Assembly (NCBI RefSeq): GCF_016862755.1
Contig: NZ_BONO01000019.1
Span: 1-64,000, forward strand
Reading direction: 5' to 3'
Length of the DNA: 64,000 nucleotides
From: Cellulomonas pakistanensis
GTDB lineage: Bacteria; Actinomycetota; Actinomycetes; Actinomycetales; Cellulomonadaceae
Position numbers and translations under genes: made by a program. The notes below the pieces were generated by a model. It did no database searches. It was not told the DNA's origin and saw only the letters and a list, made by a program, of their open reading frames with translations. Of the stretch, positions 1-7,835 are shown piece after piece. Positions within the stretch are counted from its first letter, which is position 1. Every line of letters starts with the position of its first letter.

Positions 1-89
1 CGACCACCGACACGGCCCGCCCTGCGAGTCCGCGCCTGGGGACGACGCACGCCCCCTGCTCCTGTGGTCGTCTCGGCGCCCGCCCACCG

Positions 90-1721
90 TCAGGCGCGGG
101 TGTCGCCACCCTGCGCGGGCGGCGGCTCCGACGGCGCAGGCGCCGCGGTCGACGCAGCCCCCGGTGCCCCGGACGCCGCCCCCGCCGCGGACCCCGCTCC
201 CGCCGCGGACCCCGCTCCCGCCGCGGACCCCGCTCCCGCCGCGGACCCTGCCCCCGCCGCGGACCCCGCCCCCGCCCCGGACGCCGCCCCCGCCCCGGAC
301 GCCGGCGGCGCCACCCCCGCAGCGGAACCCGGGACCGCGACCGCCGACACCACGGCCCCCGCCGCCATCAGCCCCGCGCACCAGAGCATCGCCACGGGGT
401 GCGCGTCCGCCAGCACGCCGGGGTCGGACAGCCCGGCGCCGACGCCCGCGACCAGCGGCAGCACCGCCACCGCGAGCAGGCCGGCCACCCGGGCGACCGC
501 GTTGTTGGTCGCCGACGCCACGCCCGCGAGGTGGTCCGGCGCCGCGGCGAGCGCGGTCGCGGTGAGCGGGGCGACCGTCAGCACCAGGCCGACGCCGACC
601 AGCAGCACGCCCGGGAGGACGCCGAGCAGGTAGCCCGTGTCCGTCCCGATGCCGGCGAGCAGCACGGCCCCGGCGCCCGCGAGCAGCGGCCCGACGGTCA
701 TCGGGATCCGCGGGCCGATCCGGGCACCGAGCGCCCCGCCCTGCGCGGACAGCAGCAGCATGAGCAGGGTGACCGGCAGGGACGCGATCCCGGCGGTCAG
801 CGGCGACCACCCGGTGACCACCTGCAGCGTCACCGGCAGGAAGAAGAAGATGCCGCTGAGCGAGGCGTACACGAGCAGCGTCGCGAGGTTGACGGCCGCG
901 AACGGTCGCCACCGGAACAGCCGCAGCGGCAGCGCGGGGTGGTCGGACCTGGCCTCGGCGAGGACGAAGGCGGCCAGCGCCAGCACGCCGACCGCGCCCA
1001 CGGCGGCCACGGACCCGGTCAGCCCCTCCTCGGACCAGGCCGTCAGCGACCAGGTGAGCGCGCCGAGCCCGATGCCCGCGAGGACGGTGCCCAGCACGTC
1101 GAGCCGCCCCGACGCCTCCGGGTCGGCGGACTCGGGCACGTAGCGGACCGCGACGGCGACGACGAGCGCCGCCAGCGGGATGTTGATGCCGAACACCCAG
1201 CGCCAGCCGACCTGCTCGACGATCCAGCCGCCCAGGAACGGGGCCACCGCGCCGGCCGCGCCGCTCAGCCCCGACCAGGCGCCGATCGCCTTGGCCCGGT
1301 CCTCGGCCACGAAGGTCGCCTGCAGGATCGCCAGCGACCCCGGGGTGAGCAGCGCGCCGCCGACGCCCTGCAGGGCGCGCGCGGCGACCAGCAGCCCGAC
1401 GGTCGGGGCGACGGCGCAGAGCACGGACGCGGCGGCGAACGCGACCGTCCCGACCAGGAACACCCGGCGCCGGCCGTACCGGTCGCCGAGCGACCCGCCG
1501 AGCAGCAGCAGCGCCGCCAGGGTCAGCGCGTAGCCGTTGACGGTCCACTGCAGCCCGGCGGTGGTCGCGCCGAGGTCGGCCGCGATGGCGGGCAGCGCGA
1601 TGCCGACCACGGTGCCGTCGAGGAACACCAGCGCCGACCCGAGGACGGTGGCGAGCAGCGTGCCGCGGCCGGCGGGGGAGCGGAGCTCGAGCGCGCGCGG
1701 CGCGGGGGACGAGGTGGGCAC
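90..1721 (-). CDS. MFS drug exporter, DHA2 (EmrB/QacA-like) family
   Basis: A 543-residue inner-membrane protein with about 14 hydrophobic segments, as usual for DHA2 proton-coupled multidrug exporters. Visible family signatures are LDGTVVGIALPAI in TM1, GGSLGDRYGRRRVF in the loop between TM2 and TM3, and the antiporter-type stretch SGLSGAAGAVAPFLGG in TM5. The GTG start at 1721 is chosen because GGAGG lies six bases upstream; the open frame continues far beyond it but without membrane-protein character. The last 60 residues are a low-complexity Gly/Ser/Ala tail encoded by an 18-bp tandem repeat and are probably cytoplasmic and disordered. The substrate cannot be inferred. It is divergent from the HATPase-like gene. 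The family assignment is firm; a role in resistance is inference. Confidence 0.9.
   Translation of the reverse strand: MPTSSPAPRALELRSPAGRGTLLATVLGSALVFLDGTVVGIALPAIAADLGATTAGLQWTVNGYALTLAALLLLGGSLGDRYGRRRVFLVGTVAFAAASVLCAVAPTVGLLVAARALQGVGGALLTPGSLAILQATFVAEDRAKAIGAWSGLSGAAGAVAPFLGGWIVEQVGWRWVFGINIPLAALVVAVAVRYVPESADPEASGRLDVLGTVLAGIGLGALTWSLTAWSEEGLTGSVAAVGAVGVLALAAFVLAEARSDHPALPLRLFRWRPFAAVNLATLLVYASLSGIFFFLPVTLQVVTGWSPLTAGIASLPVTLLMLLLSAQGGALGARIGPRIPMTVGPLLAGAGAVLLAGIGTDTGYLLGVLPGVLLVGVGLVLTVAPLTATALAAAPDHLAGVASATNNAVARVAGLLAVAVLPLVAGVGAGLSDPGVLADAHPVAMLWCAGLMAAGAVVSAVAVPGSAAGVAPPASGAGAASGAGAGSAAGAGSAAGAGSAAGAGSAAGAGSAAGAASGAPGAASTAAPAPSEPPPAQGGDTRA
166..306. repeat. 18-bp tandem repeat in the MFS exporter C-terminus
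   Basis: About seven and a half copies of an 18-bp unit (CCCGCCGCGGACCCCGCT and close variants) lie in register from about 166 to 306. On the minus strand they encode a repeating Gly-Ser-Ala-Ala-Gly-Ala hexapeptide at the exporter's C-terminus. The unit is a multiple of three, so changes in copy number would keep the frame. Confidence 0.9.
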
Positions 1722-1893
1722 GGGACCTCCTGCGGCGGCTGGGGCGTCGACGCGCGGCGCCCGGGGCAGGGCGCCCGGAGGGGCGTCGTGCCCTGCGACA
1801 GTACGGCCGCGACGGCCTCGCGGACAGCCCTCCGGGGGGCCCGGAGCACCTACCCGGCGTGTCGTTCGGTCAGCGGAGACGCGCCGCGTCGGG

Positions 1894-1899
1894 CACAGT
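1894..1899 (+). promoter_or_regulatory. -10-like element, leaderless start of the HATPase-like gene
   Basis: CACAGT ends six bases before the GTG at 1906, and no Shine-Dalgarno is visible. The hexamer is a weak match on its own; it is listed because the same arrangement recurs before many genes here. Confidence 0.35.
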
Positions 1900-1905
1900 A
1901 GGCGG

Positions 1906-2352
1906 GTGGGTGACGTCAGGGACCTTCGTTCGGCGCCGGGTGCGAGGCGTGCGGACGCGCGCGCGGAGCACGACGAGCTGGTCCTCGACGCGCGCCGATC
2001 CGCCCCGCGCGCGGCGCGGCACTGGATCATGCACCGGGTCGCCGCGTCCGGCGTCGCCGGGTCGGCCAACCAGGTGATCGAGCTGCTCACGGGCGAGGTC
2101 GTGGCCAACGCCGTCGTGCACGGGCCCGAGCACGGACGAGTCCGCGTGGCCGTCCGGATCGACCACCGCGGCGTGCGCGTGGCCGTCACGGACGAGAGTC
2201 CCGCGCGCCCGCAGGTGCAGCACCCCGCGCCCACCGCGGTCAGCGGCCGCGGCATGGCGCTGGTCGAGGCGCTGTCCCGCACCTGGGGCGTGGACGAGCA
2301 CGGCGACGAGGGCAAGACCGTCTGGTTCCTGGTCGACCCCGAGGCCGACTGA
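1906..2352 (+). CDS. HATPase_c-like regulatory protein (anti-sigma/RsbW-like)
   Basis: A 148-residue soluble protein resembling the single-domain GHKL ATPases (RsbW/SpoIIAB type) common in actinobacteria. It has an N-box-like helix ending GEVVANAVVHG, a D-ES segment (VAVTDESPARPQ, near residues 97-108) and a G-box-like SGRGMALVEALSRTWG. The last strand reads KTVWFLVDP. Such proteins bind ATP and act as serine kinases or anti-sigma switches. No partner anti-anti-sigma factor or sigma factor is adjacent. The GTG start is supported by the -10-like CACAGT six bases upstream; an internal ATG at 2029 would remove the first helices. Family call fairly sure; target unknown. Confidence 0.75.
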   Translation: MGDVRDLRSAPGARRADARAEHDELVLDARRSAPRAARHWIMHRVAASGVAGSANQVIELLTGEVVANAVVHGPEHGRVRVAVRIDHRGVRVAVTDESPARPQVQHPAPTAVSGRGMALVEALSRTWGVDEHGDEGKTVWFLVDPEAD

Positions 2353-2365
2353 CCCCTCCCGCCCC

Positions 2366-2381
2366 GCGGCGACGACGCCGC
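2366..2381. terminator. Short hairpin between convergent genes
   Basis: GCGGCG and CGCCGC arms with an ACGA loop lie in the 49-bp gap between the convergent ends of the HATPase-like and EEP genes. It is a possible bidirectional terminator but short and without a T-tract. Confidence 0.35.
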
Positions 2382-2401
2382 CGCGCGGCCGGGCCCGCCG
2401 G

Positions 2402-3184
2402 TCAGCCGCGCCGCCGGCCCCCGCCGAGCGCCAGGTCCACCACCAGCGCGCGGTGGTCCGACATGCCCGTGTCGACGGCGACCGGCTCGCTCGACGGCTC
2501 GACCGGCCCGTCCAGCAGCACGTGGTCGATCTGCCGGTCGGGCACCTCGACGGGGAACGTGTTCACCCGGCCGACGGAGCGCCAGCCCGAGATCCGCTGC
2601 GGCGTCGCGCCCTCGAGGTTGAGGTCGCCGGTCACGGCGATCGGCCGCGGCAGCGCACGGCACGCGCGCACCAGGTGCCGCAGCTGGACGACGTTCCACG
2701 CGGTGATGAACGTGAGGTGGGTGGCGACCACGGTCAGCGGCCCCTCCGGCGTCTCGACGACCGCGGCGAGCGCGGCGCGCTGCTCGTCCTGCACCATCGA
2801 CGGCCGGCGGTTCCCGCGGTGCACCATCGGCACCCGGCGGCGCAGGGTCGGCAGCGTCAGCACCCGCCAGGCGCTGACCGGGTGCCGGCTCAGCAGGGCG
2901 ATGCCGTAGGCGGCGATCGCCGGCTGGTCCTCGCCGGTCGCGGCGGTCCAGGTGCCGGGGTGGCCGTGCAGCGTGGCGACGAACCGGTGCGCCTGCGCGC
3001 CCATCGCCTCGGCGGCGACCGCCGTCAGGTCGGCGCCGTGCGACCGGGGCTGGTCGCGGTCGACCTCCTGGAGCGCGAGGACGTCGGCGTCGAGCCCCCG
3101 CACGGCGGAGGCGAACCGGTCCAGGTCCACCTTGCCGTCGGTCAGGCTGCGCCCGTGCAGGATGTTGAACGTCGCGAGTCGCAC
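2402..3184 (-). CDS. Endonuclease/exonuclease/phosphatase (EEP) family protein
   Basis: A 260-residue protein with the DNase I-like EEP fold of metal-dependent phosphodiesterases. The hallmark residues are all present: Asn7 in TFNILHG, Glu40 in LQEVD, the TGDLNLEG motif (Asp and Asn) and the terminal SDHRAL histidine. No signal peptide or membrane segment is seen, so it is probably cytoplasmic. The family hydrolyses nucleic acids, phospholipids or sugar phosphates, and the sequence does not decide which. The GTG start has no Shine-Dalgarno but has AAGAAT seven bases upstream. It is divergent from the nucleotidyltransferase gene, with only 59 bp between the starts. Confidence 0.88.
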   Translation of the reverse strand: MRLATFNILHGRSLTDGKVDLDRFASAVRGLDADVLALQEVDRDQPRSHGADLTAVAAEAMGAQAHRFVATLHGHPGTWTAATGEDQPAIAAYGIALLSRHPVSAWRVLTLPTLRRRVPMVHRGNRRPSMVQDEQRAALAAVVETPEGPLTVVATHLTFITAWNVVQLRHLVRACRALPRPIAVTGDLNLEGATPQRISGWRSVGRVNTFPVEVPDRQIDHVLLDGPVEPSSEPVAVDTGMSDHRALVVDLALGGGRRRG

Positions 3185-3191
3185 GTCGGCG

Positions 3192-3197
3192 ATTCTT
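3192..3197 (-). promoter_or_regulatory. -10-like element, leaderless start of the EEP gene
   Basis: AAGAAT on the minus strand ends seven bases before the GTG at 3184, with no Shine-Dalgarno. It is part of the recurrent leaderless pattern. Confidence 0.4.
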
Positions 3198-3229
3198 CCC
3201 GTCGTCCTGCGGACGCGCGCGTCGTCGTG

Positions 3230-3235
3230 CAGACT
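3230..3235 (+). promoter_or_regulatory. -10-like element, leaderless start of the nucleotidyltransferase gene
   Basis: CAGACT ends eight bases before the ATG at 3244. The same hexamer precedes the WYL regulator gene at the other end of the window. Confidence 0.4.
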
Positions 3236-3243
3236 CCGGGGGC

Positions 3244-3873
3244 ATGACCTCCGAAGCCGCCACCGCGTCCGCCGCCGGCGCCGGGGTCGGACCCGGCGCC
3301 GCCGACCCGCCCGACCCGCGCACCGCGCTGCAGGACGCCCTGAGGATGGCGGCCGTCGCCCTCGAGGACGCGGGCATCCCGTTCGCCCTGGTCGGCGGGT
3401 ACGCCGCGTGGGCGCGGGGCGCGCCGGAGCCCGACCACGACGCCGACTTCGCGATCTCCGAGGAGGACGTGCCGCAGGCCAAGGCGGCGCTGGCTGCGGC
3501 GGGCCTCGACGTGCAGGACCCGGCGGAGAACTGGCTGTTCAAGGCGTTCCACCACGGCGCGCTCGTCGACATCCTGTTCCGGATGGTCGGCGAGCCGATC
3601 GGCCGCGACATGCTCGCCCGGTCGGACACCATGGAGGTGCTGGCGGTCCGGATGCCGGTGCTCGACGCGACCGACATCATCTCCGCGAAGATGCGGGTGC
3701 TCGGGGAGCACTACTGCGACTTCACGCGGATGATCGCGATCGTCCGGGCGCTGCGCGAGCAGATCGACTGGGAGCGGGTCCGGGACGAGACGGCCGAGAC
3801 GCCGTACGGCCGGGCCTTCCTGCTGCTGGTGCACGAGCTCGGGATCTCGCCGGTCGGGCCCGCGACGCGCTGA
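3244..3873 (+). CDS. Nucleotidyltransferase-fold protein (AbiEii/MNT-like)
   Basis: A 209-residue protein of the Pol beta-like nucleotidyltransferase superfamily. After an Ala/Gly-rich N-terminus of about 30 residues it shows LVGGYAAWARG (the GG motif) followed by DHDADFAIS (metal-binding Asp-x-Asp), then VDILF, where the third carboxylate of the family lies. Stand-alone proteins of this type include antibiotic nucleotidyltransferases and AbiEii-type toxins. No partner antitoxin is adjacent, so a toxin role is not supported here. The ATG start is set by the -10-like CAGACT eight bases upstream. Its stop is 27 bp before the ECF promoter of the next gene. Confidence 0.75.
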   Translation: MTSEAATASAAGAGVGPGAADPPDPRTALQDALRMAAVALEDAGIPFALVGGYAAWARGAPEPDHDADFAISEEDVPQAKAALAAAGLDVQDPAENWLFKAFHHGALVDILFRMVGEPIGRDMLARSDTMEVLAVRMPVLDATDIISAKMRVLGEHYCDFTRMIAIVRALREQIDWERVRDETAETPYGRAFLLLVHELGISPVGPATR

Positions 3874-3899
3874 CGGCACGCAGGGATCTCCCGGGTGCC

Positions 3900-3927
3900 T
3901 GCAAGGACGGGCCCGGCCGCGACACAG
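3900..3927 (+). promoter_or_regulatory. ECF-type promoter of the sigma factor gene
   Basis: TGCAAGG, 13 bases, then CGACACAG. The same two blocks with the same spacing recur at 4625-4652 before the next gene. ECF sigma factors usually recognise such a bipartite motif before their own gene, so this is the probable autoregulatory promoter. The start lies about 50 bases downstream and has its own Shine-Dalgarno. Confidence 0.7.
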
Positions 3928-3980
3928 TAGGGGCACGGGTGCGCCTGCCGGCGCGCCCGCCGACCCCGAGGGGACCGCGA

Positions 3981-4589
3981 GTGCCGAGCCGTCAGCAACC
4001 CGCCGGGCCGAGCGCCGGCGCGACCGCCGGGCGCCCGGACGCCCCGGCGACCGAGCCGCGCGCGCCGGAGCCCGCCGACCCGACCCGCGAGCCGCCCGCC
4101 GGCCCCTCGGCGCCCGGACGGGACGCCGCGTGGTTCGAGGCCCTGTTCGCCGCGCACGCCACGGCCGTGCACCGGTACCTGCTGCGCCGCGGCGCCGGGG
4201 ACGACGCCGAGGACCTGGCCGCCGACGTCCTGACGGTCGCCTGGCGGCGCCGCGCGGAGGTGCCGGACGAGCGCGAGCTGCCCTGGCTGTACCGCACGGC
4301 GGGCTTCGTGCTGGCCAACCATCGCCGCAAGGGCCGACCCGTGCCGGTCGAGGAGGTCCCGGACGAGCCGGACCCGGACGACCCGGCCGTGCGCGCGGTC
4401 CGCGACGAGCGGGTCCGCGAGGCCCTCGGCCGGCTCAGCGCCCGCGACCGGCAGGTCCTGCTGCTCACCGCGTGGGAGGGGCTGACCGGGGACGACCTGG
4501 CGCTCGTGCTCGGGGTGTCCCGCGGCGGGGCGGACGCGGCGCTGTCCCGGGCCCGGGCGCGGCTGCGGGAGGCGTGGGCCGCGGACTGA
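3981..4589 (+). CDS. ECF-type RNA polymerase sigma factor
   Basis: A 202-residue sigma-70 family protein of extracytoplasmic-function size. After a Pro/Ala-rich N-terminus of about 50 residues comes region 2 (FEALFAAHATAVHRYLLRR to LPWLYRTAGFVLANHRR). An acidic linker and region 4 follow (LGRLSARDRQVLLLTAWEGLTGDDLALVLGVSRGGADAALSRARARLR), with the helix-turn-helix that reads the -35 element. The GTG at 3981 is chosen for GAGGGG upstream. It probably directs core polymerase to the repeated 28-bp promoter before itself and before the membrane protein gene that follows. The signal it answers to is unknown. Confidence 0.9.
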   Translation: MPSRQQPAGPSAGATAGRPDAPATEPRAPEPADPTREPPAGPSAPGRDAAWFEALFAAHATAVHRYLLRRGAGDDAEDLAADVLTVAWRRRAEVPDERELPWLYRTAGFVLANHRRKGRPVPVEEVPDEPDPDDPAVRAVRDERVREALGRLSARDRQVLLLTAWEGLTGDDLALVLGVSRGGADAALSRARARLREAWAAD

Positions 4590-4624
4590 CGGCGGCCCGC
4601 GCCGCGCGTTCTTCCCACGCGCCG

Positions 4625-4652
4625 TGCAAGGCCCAGGCGCCCGGCGACACAG
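4625..4652 (+). promoter_or_regulatory. ECF-type promoter, second copy
   Basis: TGCAAGG, 13 bases, then CGACACAG, identical in both blocks and in spacing to 3900-3927. It lies 59 bases before the GTG of the membrane-anchored partner gene, so that gene can be transcribed independently of read-through from the sigma gene. Confidence 0.7.
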
Positions 4653-4710
4653 ACGGGGTGGACGCGCCCCGCGATGCACCGCCGGGGCGCACGGACCCGA
4701 GGAGACCGAC

Positions 4711-6165
4711 GTGGACGAGCACCGCGACCACCAGCACGACCCGGCCGCCGGCACCGGCGACGACGAGGCGCTCGCGCGGCTCCGGGCCGCCGACCCGGCC
4801 GCCGGCTCCGCGCTCGACGCGGCCGCGCTCCGGGCCGAGGTCGCGCGCCGGACGGCCGAGGACCCCGCGGACCGCGACCCGGGCGCCGTCGTGCCGCTGG
4901 CCGGCCGCCGCCGGTCGCGCTGGCTGCAGGCCGCAGCCGTCGCCGCCGCGGCCGCCGTGGTGGCGGGCGCGGGCGGGTACGCCGTCGGCGCGGCGGGCGG
5001 CGACGGGGGGAGCACCGTCACGGCGGAGGCGCCGATCACGCTGTCCGGACCGGCGGCGGAGCGGGCGACGACGCTGGACGGCGCCGCGTCGACCGCCGAC
5101 CTGCGCATCGCGCCGTGGTTCGGCGGTCGCACCGTGTTCTCGTCGTCCGGCCTGGCCGACGACGCCACGTCCGGGCACGCCTGGGCGTTCGACGCGGCGT
5201 CGGTCTTCTCGGCGGAGACGGCGGCCCGCGTCGCGGGCGTCCTGGGCGTCGCGGGCGAGCCGGCGCAGCAGTTCGGCGCCTGGACGGTCGGCCCGCAGGA
5301 CGGGTCCGGCCCGACCGTGACCCTGCAGCCCGACGGCACCGCCGGCATCAGCTACTACGACCCGACGCGCGACCCGTGGTCCTGCGCCGCGTCCGCGCCC
5401 GACCAGACCGACCAGCCCGACGCGGGCGCGGGCGACGGGACCGCGACGCCCGAGCCCGGCGCCGCGACCCTGGACCCGTCGCTCGTCGACCCGGCGCTGC
5501 CGACGGTCGTCGCGCCGACCTGCGACCCGGCGGCGGGCCCGGCCCCGACCGGCGACGCCGCGACGTCCGCGGTGCGGGACCTGCTCGGCTCCCTGGGGGT
5601 CGACCCGGACCGCTTCCAGTACGAGGCCCTCGAGGGCGACGCCCGCGCGTCGACGGTCACGGCGTACCAGGTGCTCGACGGCCGGCAGACGGGCGTCACC
5701 TGGTCCGTCACGCTGGTCGAGGGCGGCGTGCAGTCCCTCTACGGGTCGCTGGCCCCGCTGGTCGACCTGGGGGAGTACCCGGTGGTCGGCGCGGCGACGG
5801 CGGCCGAGCGGCTGAACGACCCGCGGTTCGGCGCCGGCGGCGGTGGCGTCGTGCCGCTGGCGCGGGCCGAGGCGGCGGACGGCGGGGCCGCCGGGGCGCT
5901 GCGCGACGGGGCGTCCGACGACGCCGTGGCGCTCCCGGCGCCGGAGCCGGGCGACCCGACGGTCCCGCCGACGGCCGAGCCCGGCGCGGCGATTCCGTGG
6001 CCGGTGCAGCAGGTGACGCTCACCGGCGCGCGGCTCGGCGTCAGCATGGTGACCGGCGCGGACGGCGCGGCCCTGCTGGTGCCGGCCTACGAGCTCACCG
6101 ACGCGGACGGCTCCTCGTGGAGCGTCGTCGCGGTCGAGGAGGGCTCGCTCGACCTCGCCGGGTGA
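4711..6165 (+). CDS. Membrane-anchored partner of the ECF sigma factor (putative anti-sigma)
   Basis: A 484-residue protein with a 70-residue charged cytoplasmic N-terminus containing LARLRAADPAAGSALDAAALR. One transmembrane helix (about residues 71-95, Ala/Val-rich after RRRSRW) is followed by a large, acidic, Pro/Thr-rich extracytoplasmic part. The topology fits an anti-sigma factor, but the zinc anti-sigma HxxxCxxC motif is absent, so the role rests on position and on the shared ECF promoter. GAGGAG lies upstream of the GTG start. Other proteins that begin with a similar LRAADPA segment sit beside sigma genes, as far as I recall. Two strong hairpins follow the stop codon. Function otherwise unknown. 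Confidence 0.65.
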   Translation: MDEHRDHQHDPAAGTGDDEALARLRAADPAAGSALDAAALRAEVARRTAEDPADRDPGAVVPLAGRRRSRWLQAAAVAAAAAVVAGAGGYAVGAAGGDGGSTVTAEAPITLSGPAAERATTLDGAASTADLRIAPWFGGRTVFSSSGLADDATSGHAWAFDAASVFSAETAARVAGVLGVAGEPAQQFGAWTVGPQDGSGPTVTLQPDGTAGISYYDPTRDPWSCAASAPDQTDQPDAGAGDGTATPEPGAATLDPSLVDPALPTVVAPTCDPAAGPAPTGDAATSAVRDLLGSLGVDPDRFQYEALEGDARASTVTAYQVLDGRQTGVTWSVTLVEGGVQSLYGSLAPLVDLGEYPVVGAATAAERLNDPRFGAGGGGVVPLARAEAADGGAAGALRDGASDDAVALPAPEPGDPTVPPTAEPGAAIPWPVQQVTLTGARLGVSMVTGADGAALLVPAYELTDADGSSWSVVAVEEGSLDLAG

Positions 6166-6174
6166 CCGGCGACG

Positions 6175-6201
6175 CACCCGGCCGCGGAGGGCGGCCGGGT
6201 G
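6175..6201 (+). terminator. Terminator hairpin 1 after the partner gene
   Basis: CACCCGGCCGC and GCGGCCGGGTG form a perfect 11-bp stem with a GGAGG loop, nine bases after the stop codon. There is no T-tract, as is common in actinobacteria. Confidence 0.7.
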
Positions 6202-6228
6202 GGCAGCGGGCGCCGCAGGGGGCCCGGC

Positions 6229-6266
6229 GCGGGCGGGGAGCCGTGGAGGGACGGCTCCCCGCCCGC
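6229..6266 (+). terminator. Terminator hairpin 2 after the partner gene
   Basis: A perfect 16-bp stem (arms GCGGGCGGGGAGCCGT and its complement) with a GGAGGG loop. It stands 28 bp beyond the first hairpin, giving a tandem terminator. Confidence 0.75.
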
Positions 6267-6291
6267 GGTGCGGGGCGGCGAGCCGGGCGAC

Positions 6292-6323
<32 letters not shown>

Positions 6324-6379
6324 CAGCGTGCCGTGCGGTCCGGGCCGCGCCAGGGGTTGCCGAGCGGCCCGCCGCACGG

Positions 6380-6385
6380 CACGGT
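6380..6385 (+). promoter_or_regulatory. -10-like element, leaderless start of the DUF4126-like gene
   Basis: CACGGT ends six bases before the ATG at 6392, with no Shine-Dalgarno. Confidence 0.35.
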
Positions 6386-6391
6386 CGGTGG

Positions 6392-6934
6392 ATGGGCCGA
6401 CGACACGACCGCACCGTTGACCGCACGCGCGACCGCCGGGGCTGGGTGCCCGGCGACCCGACCGTCGCGCTGCCGCCCCCGCCGCCCGGGCGCCTGGGCA
6501 CCGCCCCCGGGCTGCTGCTGCGCAGCGCGGTGCTCGGCGTCGCCGCCGGACTCCGGGCGTCCGTGGCGCTCGCGGGCCCGACTCTGGCCGACCCGTCGAA
6601 CGGCACGCTCAAGCGCCTGACCGCCCGCGTCGGCGTCCTCGCGGAGCTGACCGGCGACAAGCTGCCGAGCACGCCGAGCCGCCTGGTCCCGCCCGGTCCG
6701 CAGAGCCGCGCGGTGGCGGCGGCCCTCGGTGGCGTGGCGCTCGCCCGGCAGCGGCGGCGCTCGGTCGTCCTGCCCGCGGCGACCGCGGCGCTGTTCTCCC
6801 TCGCCGGCACCACGGGCGGCGCCGCGTGGCGGGCCTGGGCCGGGCAGCGCGGGCCGGACTGGCGCGGCGCGCTCGCCGAGGACGCCGTGGCCCTGACCCT
6901 CGCGACCCTGGCGTCCCGCTCCCGCGCGCTGTAG
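6392..6934 (+). CDS. DUF4126-like small membrane protein
   Basis: A 180-residue protein with a basic, Pro-rich N-terminus and three or four weakly hydrophobic segments. The conserved-looking stretch LRASVALAGP and the later LTGDKLPSTPSRLVPPGP match what I recall of DUF4126 proteins, whose function is not known. The ATG is accepted because the -10-like CACGGT stands six bases upstream. It is convergent with the glycosyltransferase gene, whose end is only 32 bp away. The family call is from memory of the motif and is moderate. Confidence 0.6.
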   Translation: MGRRHDRTVDRTRDRRGWVPGDPTVALPPPPPGRLGTAPGLLLRSAVLGVAAGLRASVALAGPTLADPSNGTLKRLTARVGVLAELTGDKLPSTPSRLVPPGPQSRAVAAALGGVALARQRRRSVVLPAATAALFSLAGTTGGAAWRAWAGQRGPDWRGALAEDAVALTLATLASRSRAL

Positions 6935-6966
6935 CCGCACGCCTGCCCGCGGCGCGACCCGCCGCC

Positions 6967-7809
6967 TCAGCCCGCCGCGCGCGCCGTCGCCACGCGGACG
7001 TGCGCCGCCATGCCGCCGTCCCCGAACGTCGGCTCGCCGAGGGGCAGCGCCGGGTCGGCCGCGACCAGCGCCTCCCAGTCCGCGAGCCGGCGGATCGCCG
7101 TCGCCTCCTGCGCGAGCAGCACGTCCGTCAGGTGCGCCGCGTAGGCCGCGCGGTGCTTCTCGACGAGCCCGCGCACGAGGTCGAGCCGATGCTCCATGCT
7201 GCGGACGTTCGCCGACGCGGGCGCGGTCCGGTACCGGATGAGCGCCTCGGGCTCGATCGCGACCCGTCCGCCGCGGGCGAGCATCCCGAGGTACAGGTCC
7301 CAGTCCTCGAACCCGGCGCGCAGCGACTCGTCGTACCCGCCGGCCCGCTCCCACGCCGCGCGCCGCAGCACGGCGGTCCCCGGGCAGGCGTTCCGGTGCA
7401 GGAAGTCGACCAGCCGACCGCCGACCGGCCGCGCGACGCCCGTCGCGACGCCGAACAGCCCGAGCCAGGACGACGCGGCCACCACGTCGGGGTCGTCGAG
7501 CAGCGGGACGACGCGCTCCAGGAACGCCGGCGCCAGCCGGTCGTCGCCGTCGAGCACGAGCACCAGCGGCGCGCGGGTCGCGGCGATCCCGGCGTTGCGG
7601 GCCGCGCTCACCCCGGCGTTGGCCTGCCGCAGGACCCGCACGCCCTCGGCGCGCAGCCGGTCGAGCACCGCCAGCGAGCCGGAGTCGGCCGACCCGTCGT
7701 CGACGACGACGAGCTCGGCGCACGGCGCGGTCTGCGCGCGCACGGACGCGACGGCCTCCACGACCAGCTCGCGCTGGTCGTGGGCGGTGACGACGACGGC
7801 GACCTCCAT
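6967..7809 (-). CDS. Family 2 glycosyltransferase (GT-A fold)
   Basis: A 280-residue GT2-type enzyme, which transfers a sugar from a nucleotide-sugar donor. The N-terminal Rossmann-like half has VVVTAHD, the donor-binding VVVDDGSADS (Asp37, Asp38) and the metal-binding LVLDGDD (near 87-90). The acceptor side has GFEDWDLYL (Glu168, Asp169), the usual ED motif that supplies the catalytic base. No membrane helices are seen, so it is a soluble or peripheral enzyme. It stands alone, with no cell-wall or exopolysaccharide genes nearby, so donor and acceptor are unknown. The ATG has TAGCGT seven bases upstream. Confidence 0.88.
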   Translation of the reverse strand: MEVAVVVTAHDQRELVVEAVASVRAQTAPCAELVVVDDGSADSGSLAVLDRLRAEGVRVLRQANAGVSAARNAGIAATRAPLVLVLDGDDRLAPAFLERVVPLLDDPDVVAASSWLGLFGVATGVARPVGGRLVDFLHRNACPGTAVLRRAAWERAGGYDESLRAGFEDWDLYLGMLARGGRVAIEPEALIRYRTAPASANVRSMEHRLDLVRGLVEKHRAAYAAHLTDVLLAQEATAIRRLADWEALVAADPALPLGEPTFGDGGMAAHVRVATARAAG

Positions 7810-7816
7810 GCCGGGC

Positions 7817-7822
7817 ACGCTA
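7817..7822 (-). promoter_or_regulatory. -10 element, leaderless start of the glycosyltransferase gene
   Basis: TAGCGT on the minus strand ends seven bases before the ATG at 7809. The same hexamer at the same distance precedes the alpha/beta hydrolase gene at 60245. Confidence 0.55.
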
Positions 7823-7835
7823 GCGCCCCGCGCCG

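Noticed and set aside
1-89. A possible end of another gene at the left edge
   Set aside because: The 89 bases before the exporter stop show no recognisable coding or hairpin signal; nothing can be supported.
64-633. Plus-strand open frames of 189 and 133 codons over the repeat region at the window start
   Set aside because: They consist of Pro/Ala repeats opposite the exporter tail, with no start context, and disappear outside the 18-bp repeat.
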